A stretch of 11,720 nucleotides of DNA, from positions 1 through 11,720 of the forward strand of contig CAIPUP010000135.1 in assembly GCA_903868285.1 (NCBI GenBank), written 5' to 3'. Positions 1-4,939 of this stretch are shown here, piece by piece. How positions within the stretch are numbered: the stretch's first letter is position 1; every line of letters begins with the position of its first letter. Position numbers and translations under genes: made by a program. The DNA comes from an uncultured beta proteobacterium (GTDB taxonomy: Bacteria; Pseudomonadota; Gammaproteobacteria; Burkholderiales; SG8-39). The notes below the pieces were generated by a model. It did not search any database and was not told where the DNA came from. It was given only the letters and a program-made list of their open reading frames with translations.

Positions 1-1
1 A

Positions 2-241
2 AAATATCGCTGGCATAAGCTTATCGATGCTGCAAATGCGAACGGCTTCGACTGGGGATCGCAAACGGCGCATCGGGCGCTCGGCGATACGCTGGCGTGT
101 CGGGCGGTATGGCAGTGGCTGCAACACCAAACAAGAAAGCCCAGATACACTGCAGCCGAGCTCACCAACGAAATGTTGGAGGACGGCGGGATTCCCGCCG
201 ACGCCGAGTGGGACAACATGCCTGATGTTGGAAACGAATGA
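2..241 (+). CDS. DnaQ-like (DEDDh) 3'-5' exonuclease, C-terminal part only
   Basis: This is an open frame entering from the left edge and ending at TGA 239-241, giving about 79 residues. It reads KYRWHKLIDAANANGF..., followed by AHRALGDTLACRAVWQWL. The His at bases 71-73 and Asp at 86-88 form the H-x4-D ExoIII motif of DEDDh exonucleases, in the usual AHRALxD context followed by a helix. These residues would bind the catalytic metals that remove nucleotides from 3' ends. The tail after the domain is acidic and shows no further motif. ExoI and ExoII, and the start codon, lie outside the window, so whether this is a DNA polymerase III epsilon homologue or a stand-alone exonuclease cannot be told. 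It converges on the toxin-antitoxin module. Confidence 0.72.
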   Translation, partial: KYRWHKLIDAANANGFDWGSQTAHRALGDTLACRAVWQWLQHQTRKPRYTAAELTNEMLEDGGIPADAEWDNMPDVGNE

Positions 242-264
242 GCGGTTTTGGGGGGATGAGAAAT

Positions 265-295
265 AGCAGTTATTAGAAAAATTTTAACAACTGCT
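265..295. repeat. AT-rich imperfect palindrome between convergent genes
   Basis: The 31-nt segment has perfect 7-bp outer arms (AGCAGTT / AACTGCT). After one mismatch the stem continues TTA/TAA, then a G-T wobble and two A-T pairs around a three-base centre. It lies in the gap between the exonuclease stop (241) and the antitoxin stop (307), where a bidirectional transcription terminator would be expected. It has no run of U directly after the stem on either strand, so a canonical intrinsic terminator is not supported. The hairpin potential is seen in the sequence; the role is inferred. Confidence 0.5.
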
Positions 296-306
296 GCCGC
301 CAACAA

Positions 307-633
307 TCACGTCGGGGCCGGTGTGGAATTTTCCCAGGCGTGGGCAATTTCCGGGTGAAGCTTCAGTCCCAGCGCACGCATTACCTTGAGGATCGTAGCA
401 AAACTCGGATTGCCTTCGCCGGAGAGTGCCTTGTACAGACTTTCGCGGCCCAGGCCGGTTTCCTTGGCGAGTTGAGTCATCCCCTTGGCACGGGCAATGT
501 GGCCGAGCGCCTTGGCAATGAAAGCGGCATCGTCACCGGCTTCTTCCATGCAGGCTTCAAGGTATCGCACCATGTCTTCCTCGGTCTTGAGGTGTTCAGC
601 GCTATCCCATTTGCGCAGCTTGAGCGTTGCCAT
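307..633 (-). CDS. Antitoxin of a type II TA module (HI1420-like, Xre-type helix-turn-helix)
   Basis: The 108-residue protein resembles the putative addiction-module antidote family found downstream of HI1419-like toxins. An N-terminal helical region (about 1-45) precedes an Xre/Cro-like helix-turn-helix at about 52-91, with MTQLAKETGL, GRESLYKALSGEGNPSF and ILKVMRALGLKL. Such proteins neutralise the partner toxin and repress the shared promoter. The ATG (631-633) has a perfect AGGAGG ribosome site (bases 639-644 on the complement) five bases upstream. That site overlaps the toxin stop codon, so the two genes are probably translationally coupled and the antitoxin well translated. The gap to the toxin gene is only 9 bp. 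The family call is firm; binding of the palindrome at 944-961 is inferred. Confidence 0.88.
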   Translation of the reverse strand: MATLKLRKWDSAEHLKTEEDMVRYLEACMEEAGDDAAFIAKALGHIARAKGMTQLAKETGLGRESLYKALSGEGNPSFATILKVMRALGLKLHPEIAHAWENSTPAPT

Positions 634-638
634 GTAAG

Positions 639-644
639 CCTCCT
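639..644 (-). promoter_or_regulatory. Consensus ribosome binding site of the antitoxin
   Basis: On the minus strand this reads AGGAGG, a full match to the anti-Shine-Dalgarno sequence, with a 5-nt spacer to the antitoxin ATG. Bases 643-645 are also the toxin TAG stop. Ribosomes ending the toxin gene would therefore sit on this site, consistent with coupled and favoured antitoxin synthesis. It fixes the antitoxin start. Confidence 0.75.
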
Positions 645-933
645 ATAGCTCCCGCGCCAATTCAAGCGCGGTCTTGATATCTTTCGATTGCGTCGATTTG
701 TCACCGCCCGCCAGCAGGACCAGAACTTCCGTGCCACGCTGCGCGAAATACACGCGATAGCCCGGTCCGTAGTGAATCCGCATCTCGGAAACTCCTTCAC
801 CAACTGGTTCGCAATCGCCGAAGTTGCCATCTTCTGCCCGATCAATACGCACCTGAATACGTCTAGCGGCCTGTCTGTCGCGCAACCCTGAAAACCAATC
901 ATCAAACACTTCGGTGGTATGGATGGCCTTCAT
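643..933 (-). CDS. Toxin of a type II TA module (RelE/ParE superfamily, HI1419/Gp49-like)
   Basis: The 96-residue protein matches the upstream partner of HI1420-like antitoxins, in the HigB/RelE-type fold. The conserved stretches are FDDWFSGLRDRQAARRIQVR near the N-terminus (about 10-29), SEMRIHYGPGYRVYF (49-63) and the strongly typical LLAGGDKSTQSKDIKTAL (73-90). Relatives are ribosome-dependent mRNA interferases; for this protein that activity is inferred from family. The toxin-first order is usual for this subfamily. The ATG at 931-933 has no Shine-Dalgarno-like sequence upstream and lies 8 bases from a good -10 box, so the transcript may be leaderless. There is no truncation and the reading frame is intact. 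Confidence 0.88.
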   Translation of the reverse strand: MKAIHTTEVFDDWFSGLRDRQAARRIQVRIDRAEDGNFGDCEPVGEGVSEMRIHYGPGYRVYFAQRGTEVLVLLAGGDKSTQSKDIKTALELAREL

Positions 934-941
934 GCGTCCGG

Positions 942-970
942 ATTGTATAAAATGGGATACACTCGGTCAA
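942..970 (-). promoter_or_regulatory. Sigma-70-type promoter of the toxin-antitoxin operon
   Basis: On the minus strand, TTGACC (bases 965-970, five of six matches to the consensus -35) is followed by a 17-bp spacer and TACAAT (942-947, five of six matches to the -10). Only 8 bases separate the -10 from the toxin ATG, so initiation at the usual distance would begin at or within two bases of the start codon. The position upstream of a two-gene unit, with an overlapping palindrome, supports it as the module's own promoter. Confidence 0.6.
944..961. promoter_or_regulatory. Operator-like inverted repeat over the TA promoter
   Basis: TGTAT (944-948) and ATACA (957-961) are perfect 5-bp inverted arms around an 8-bp centre. 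The left arm overlaps the -10 box at 942-947 and the rest fills the -10/-35 spacer. A protein bound here would block RNA polymerase, as expected for autorepression by the helix-turn-helix antitoxin. The arms are short and partly AT-rich, so chance is possible. Confidence 0.42.
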
Positions 971-1109
971 GAGCATCAGCTCACGCGTATTCACCAACAC
1001 AATGCGATTCCAGTTTCATCCGTTTGGTTCGGACACCCGGACATTTTTACCGCCCTGAAGGCTTGGCATTTCGAACGTATTTGTCAGTCAAGTCAGATAA
1101 TCGCGCCGA

Positions 1110-1940
1110 CTATTCGGGTTTCCCGTCGGTGCGGCTCTGCCGCTGTGTTGCCTGCCCTGCTTTCTCATCCCAGCGCGCCAGCATGCCGCGCAGGATGTGC
1201 ACTTCCTCGGCCTGCAACGCCGCGCGATGAAACAGCCGGCGCAGCTTTTCCATCAGCCGACGTGGATTGTCCGGCTGCAGGAAACCGCTATGCACCAGGC
1301 TCTGTTCCAGCGCCACAAAGAAACGCTCGACATCCTGCTGTGGTGCGGAGTGCATTGCAAGCGCTTGCGATGCGGTCGCCTCCGCTTTGGTACCCGATGC
1401 GCCATGCGCAAGGGCCGCCATACGCAACTCATAGGTCATCACCTGCACTGCGGCTGCCAGATTGAGCGAACTGTAGCCAGGATTCGCCGGGATATGCACC
1501 AGACGATTGCAGGCCAGGATGTCCTCGTTCGACAGCCCGAAGGTTTCATTGCCGAACACCAGCGCCACCGGCGCAAGCGCCGACGCCACGGCCGCCACGG
1601 CCTCGCTCGCAGCCTGGCGCGGCAACATCGGCTGCTGGGCGATCTCGCGTTCGCGCGCAGTGAGTGCGAATTGCAACTGCGTATCGCCAATGGCCGCATG
1701 CAGGCTGGTCACGCGCTCTGCGCGGCGCAACAGATCGAGTGCGCCGGAAGACATGGCACGCGCCTCGGGGTGATCGGTCGGCGTGTCACCGACGATGATC
1801 AAGCGCGACAGCCCCATGTTCTTGAGCGCGCGCGCCGCAGCACCAATATTTCCCGGATGACGGGGATGCACCAGCACGATTCGCACCTGCGACAGCGCCA
1901 AGGCTGTAAAATCGTCGGTTCGATTCACCGAGTCGGTCAC
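1110..1940 (-). CDS. trmJ: tRNA (cytidine/uridine-32)-2'-O-methyltransferase TrmJ
   Basis: The 276-residue SPOUT-class enzyme transfers a methyl group from S-adenosylmethionine to the 2'-OH of tRNA position 32. The Rossmann-like N-terminal half opens with VRIVLVHPRHPGNIGAAARA (19-38). N31 and R37 there correspond to the conserved motif-1 Asn and catalytic Arg of the family. The trefoil-knot motifs are LVFGNETFGL (127-136) and NPGYSSLNLA (153-162). The C-terminal part (about 200-256, with EKLRRLFHRA and ILRGMLARW) matches the TrmJ extension, after a low-complexity linker at 178-200. The start is taken as GTG at 1940: an in-frame stop lies at 1959-1961 and no ATG comes before the conserved region, though the exact start is uncertain. 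It is divergent from suhB across 50 bp, a pairing also seen as neighbours in enterobacteria. Confidence 0.93.
   Translation of the reverse strand: MTDSVNRTDDFTALALSQVRIVLVHPRHPGNIGAAARALKNMGLSRLIIVGDTPTDHPEARAMSSGALDLLRRAERVTSLHAAIGDTQLQFALTAREREIAQQPMLPRQAASEAVAAVASALAPVALVFGNETFGLSNEDILACNRLVHIPANPGYSSLNLAAAVQVMTYELRMAALAHGASGTKAEATASQALAMHSAPQQDVERFFVALEQSLVHSGFLQPDNPRRLMEKLRRLFHRAALQAEEVHILRGMLARWDEKAGQATQRQSRTDGKPE
1907..1912 (+). promoter_or_regulatory. Possible -10 box of suhB inside the trmJ 5' end
   Basis: TAAAAT, matching five of six positions of TATAAT, lies about 80 bases upstream of the suhB ATG and within the start of the oppositely oriented trmJ. No convincing -35 hexamer is found at 16-18 bp. 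With only 50 bp between the two start codons, at least one of the divergent promoters is expected to overlap coding sequence. Weak evidence. Confidence 0.25.
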
Positions 1941-1990
1941 CGTTTCTGACTCATCGTTTTACATCGCTCTTTATCAACAGGATTCCAAGT

Positions 1991-2800
1991 ATGCACCCGA
2001 TGATCAACATCGCGGTCAAGGCAGCTCGTCGTGCCGGCGCCATCATCAACCGCGCCGCCCGCGACCCGGGCTCCTTCACCGTCACACGCAAGCGCAAAAA
2101 TGATTTCGTCACCGAAGTCGATCAGGCGGCCGAACAGTCCATCATCGATGAACTGCGTCGCGCCTACCCTGACCATGCCATCCTGGCCGAAGAATCCGGA
2201 CACTCCGCTGGCAGCAAGCAAAGCGCGGGCGATCATCCGGAGCATCAGTGGATCATTGATCCGCTGGATGGCACCACCAACTTCATCCACGGATTCCCGC
2301 AATACGCCGTGTCCATCGGCTATCAGCACAAAAGCGTGATGACGCATGCGGTCATCTACGATCCGGCGCGCAACGAGCTGTTCACCGCCTCGCGCGGCAG
2401 CGGTGCCTTTCTCAACGACCATCGCATCCGTGTTTCAAAGTGCGCAAAACTTTCAGAGTCGCTGATCGGCACCGGCTTTCCCTACCGCGACATGGCCGGA
2501 CTGGATGAATACCTGTCCATGTTCCGCGATGTCATCACGCAATCGGCCGGCATCCGGCGCCCCGGCGCTGCCGCCCTCGATCTGGCCTGGGTCGCCGCCG
2601 GGCGTCTGGATGGCTTCTGGGAAATCGGCCTCGCGCCCTGGGACATGGCCGCCGGCAGCCTGCTGATTCTCGAAGCCGGTGGCCTGGTGAGCGACTTCAA
2701 GGGCGAGTCAGGCTTTCTCGACAGCGGTCGTATCGTCGGTGGCACGCCCAAAGTGTTCGGACAACTGTTACCGCTGATCGCGGCACATTCACGCGGCTAA
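1991..2800 (+). CDS. suhB: Inositol-1-monophosphatase family protein SuhB
   Basis: The 269-residue Mg2+-dependent, Li+-sensitive phosphatase family member is near full length. The metal and catalytic residues are present: E67 in LAEESG, D90 and D93 in WIIDPLDGTTNF (87-98), and D218 in APWDMAAG (215-222). The N-terminus MHPMINIAVKAARRAG matches E. coli SuhB almost word for word and supports the ATG, preceded by AGGA (1979-1982) with an 8-nt spacer. It hydrolyses inositol monophosphate in vitro; in E. coli, SuhB also joins the rRNA antitermination complex, which may apply here by homology. The protein is cytoplasmic. The glycosyltransferase gene follows after 23 bp, so the two are probably co-transcribed. 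Confidence 0.95.
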   Translation: MHPMINIAVKAARRAGAIINRAARDPGSFTVTRKRKNDFVTEVDQAAEQSIIDELRRAYPDHAILAEESGHSAGSKQSAGDHPEHQWIIDPLDGTTNFIHGFPQYAVSIGYQHKSVMTHAVIYDPARNELFTASRGSGAFLNDHRIRVSKCAKLSESLIGTGFPYRDMAGLDEYLSMFRDVITQSAGIRRPGAAALDLAWVAAGRLDGFWEIGLAPWDMAAGSLLILEAGGLVSDFKGESGFLDSGRIVGGTPKVFGQLLPLIAAHSRG

Positions 2801-2823
2801 AGCGTTGCGCTGAAACACCACCC

Positions 2824-4881
2824 ATGGCACTACTCGATCTGTTAACGCGCCTGTTTCCTGCGGCCCGTCGGGCGCTCGATCAACAACTGGCGCAACAGAT
2901 CGAAGTGGCGCTGCAACACTTTGAAGCCGGAGAGTCCGACGCTGCGTTGCGGCTGTGCCAGCAATGGCTGACGCAGCGACCGCGTCATCATGAAGCACTG
3001 CATCTGTCGGGGTTGATCCGGCTGCAGCAAGGCGAACTGAACCAGGCGCTTGCACTGTTGCGCCAGGCCTGTTCACTCAGACCGCAGCGGGCGCTCTATC
3101 AGTTCAACCTGGGCAACGCCCTGGTGCGGTCCAACGACCACATCGCCGCCGAGCGGGCCTTTCGCGCCGCCGCGCAAGCTGACCAAGCGCACTTTGGTGC
3201 CCGTTACAACCTTGCAATGGCGGTGCGTATCAACCATGGCCCGGAGGCCGCCATCCCGCTGCTGCGACAGGCACTGCAACTGCAAGCCGAACATGTCGGA
3301 TGCGTGATTCAGCTGGCCTTTGCGCTGCTGCAGTCGGGCACCAAAAGCAAGGCCGCCGTCACCCTGGATGAAGCGATACAACTGTTCGAACAACACTGGC
3401 AGGCAGCAGAAGACCCGATTGCCGCACGATTCGCGCTCGGTGAAGCCTATGCAGCACGCCGCCACCTCGACCAGGCAGTGAGCACCTTCAAGGCGCTGCT
3501 GATGGAAGACCCGGTCCCCCTCAACACCCGGGCACATCTGGCCAATTGCTATCTGCTGCTGGGGGACATCGCGCAGGCCAATCACGAATACGACGAACTG
3601 CTGAAGGTATTTCCCGATTGGCCATATTTCTGGTCCAGCCGTCTGGCGAATCTGAATTACCTGCCACTGTCCGATCCGCACGAGCTCACCCGCCGGCATG
3701 CCCACTGGGGTCAGCAACTGTTACCCGATCATCGCAATCGCCTGCGTCCGGGCGCGGGCAAGAGCACCGGCCGACGGATACGCATCGGCTATAGCTCGGC
3801 CGACTTTCACCGTCATCCGGTGGCCTACATCTTCAACCTGGTACTGGGCTGCCATGATCGCTCGCAATTCGAGGTGTTCTGCTACAACAGCTCCAGTTAC
3901 CCCGACAGCATGACTGCCTTGCTGCGCTCGCATGCCGAACACTGGATTGAGGCGGAACCACTGGACGATGCGGCGTTTGCTGAACGGGTGCTGCAGGACG
4001 AGCTGGACATCCTGATCGACCTCAGTGGTCACACCAGCAATGGCCGCATTCACGCCATGCAGCCGCGCATCGCGGCGGTTCAGGCCAGCTGGCTGGGCTA
4101 TTTCAGCACCACCGGTCTGCCGGCCATGGACTACCTCATTTCCGACCCGGTCACCAGTCCGCCAGGATCTGACCCGCTCTACACCGAGCAAGTATTGCGC
4201 ATGCCGCATTCACGTTTTGTTTTTGTCGCCCCTGACTACATGCCTGCGGTCAACGCGCTGCCCAGCCAGGCAGCAGGACAATCACAAGCATTTACCTTCG
4301 GCAGTCTCAACAACCTGTCGAAAGTCACCCCGGCGGTACTGGATGTCTGGGCCGAGGTGCTGCATCAGGTCGCTGGTTCGCGACTGCTGCTGCGCACCCT
4401 TGCCCTGGGACAAGCCTCGGGCCGTGAACGCATACAGCGCGCATTCCAGGAACGCGGCATCGATGGCCAGCGTCTGATGCTGCTGCCCAATGTCGGCGGC
4501 GAGGAAGCCATGCACAGCTACCACCAGATCGATCTCGCCCTCGACCCTTTTCCCTTCACCGGTGGCATGACCAGCTTCGAAGCCCTGTGGATGGGCGTGC
4601 CCATCGTGACCCTGCCGGGCGCAAGCATGGTCAGCCGCCAGACCCTGGCGCTGCTGCGCTGCCTTGGCAACGACATGCTGGAATTTGTCGCCAACAGTCC
4701 GGCTGACTATGTTGCCCGCTGCGTGCATTGGGCAACGCAGCCGCAAGCATTGCAGCACTTGCAACAATTACGCCAAAGCCTGCGTGAACGGCTACTGGAG
4801 TCGCCACTGACCGACTATCCCGAGTTCACGCGCGCGCTGGAAGATCTCTACCGGCAGATGCTGCAACAGCAAGCCGACTGA
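2824..4881 (+). CDS. TPR-containing SPINDLY/OGT-family glycosyltransferase (GT41-like)
   Basis: This 685-residue protein pairs an N-terminal array of about six tetratricopeptide-like repeats (about residues 22-270) with a C-terminal O-GlcNAc-transferase-type catalytic region. The bridging stretch NLNYLPLSDPHELTRRHAHW (277-296) is typical of bacterial SPINDLY proteins. Catalytic landmarks are RRIRIGYSSADFHRHPVAY (317-335), DILIDLSGHTSNGR (395-408), QASWLGYFSTTGLPAMDYLI (about 420-439), FGSLNNLSKVTP (492-503) and LALDPFPFTGGMTSFEALWM (571-590). K500 fits the essential UDP-binding lysine of human OGT, and H331 is a candidate for its conserved active-site His. There is no signal peptide, so it is probably cytoplasmic. 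It likely moves a sugar from a nucleotide donor onto a Ser/Thr (or Asn) of a protein held by the TPR arm; donor and target are unknown. No clear ribosome site precedes the ATG. Confidence 0.87.
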   Translation: MALLDLLTRLFPAARRALDQQLAQQIEVALQHFEAGESDAALRLCQQWLTQRPRHHEALHLSGLIRLQQGELNQALALLRQACSLRPQRALYQFNLGNALVRSNDHIAAERAFRAAAQADQAHFGARYNLAMAVRINHGPEAAIPLLRQALQLQAEHVGCVIQLAFALLQSGTKSKAAVTLDEAIQLFEQHWQAAEDPIAARFALGEAYAARRHLDQAVSTFKALLMEDPVPLNTRAHLANCYLLLGDIAQANHEYDELLKVFPDWPYFWSSRLANLNYLPLSDPHELTRRHAHWGQQLLPDHRNRLRPGAGKSTGRRIRIGYSSADFHRHPVAYIFNLVLGCHDRSQFEVFCYNSSSYPDSMTALLRSHAEHWIEAEPLDDAAFAERVLQDELDILIDLSGHTSNGRIHAMQPRIAAVQASWLGYFSTTGLPAMDYLISDPVTSPPGSDPLYTEQVLRMPHSRFVFVAPDYMPAVNALPSQAAGQSQAFTFGSLNNLSKVTPAVLDVWAEVLHQVAGSRLLLRTLALGQASGRERIQRAFQERGIDGQRLMLLPNVGGEEAMHSYHQIDLALDPFPFTGGMTSFEALWMGVPIVTLPGASMVSRQTLALLRCLGNDMLEFVANSPADYVARCVHWATQPQALQHLQQLRQSLRERLLESPLTDYPEFTRALEDLYRQMLQQQAD

Positions 4882-4892
4882 GTCAGAACCGG

Positions 4893-4922
4893 GCAGGACC
4901 TAAGCAGGACCTAAGCAGGACC
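4893..4922 (+). repeat. 11-bp tandem repeat, 2.7 copies, upstream of the ABC importer operon
   Basis: The unit GCAGGACCTAA occurs at 4893-4903 and 4904-4914, followed by a partial copy GCAGGACC at 4915-4922, all identical. It fills most of the 58-bp gap between the glycosyltransferase stop and the binding-protein start. It ends six bases before a TACAAT hexamer and covers the expected -35 region. The 11-bp period is close to one helical turn, so equivalent faces of each unit would point the same way. The repeat is certain; a regulatory role is inferred. Confidence 0.85.
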
Positions 4923-4927
4923 GGGGC

Positions 4928-4933
4928 TACAAT
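4928..4933 (+). promoter_or_regulatory. Possible -10 box of the importer operon
   Basis: TACAAT matches five of six positions of the -10 consensus and lies 6 bases before the binding-protein ATG at 4940. No -35-like hexamer is seen at 16-18 bp; that place is occupied by the 11-bp repeat. If used, it would need an activator and would give a nearly leaderless transcript. No Shine-Dalgarno sequence is visible before the ATG either. Confidence 0.3.
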
Positions 4934-4939
4934 CGCAGC

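Noticed and set aside
914..1465. 183-residue open frame on the plus strand
   Set aside because: It overlaps the TA promoter and the end of trmJ in antisense, and its composition (Ala/Arg/Pro runs) is that of a shadow frame with no recognisable domain.
1197..1949. 250-residue open frame antisense to trmJ
   Set aside because: It mirrors the strongly supported trmJ; the His/Arg/Gln-rich translation is typical of antisense to GC-rich coding DNA.
2482..2751. Antisense frame within suhB, and similar frames across 3073-4767
   Set aside because: They lie opposite genes with clear conserved motifs and show no domain or translation signal of their own.
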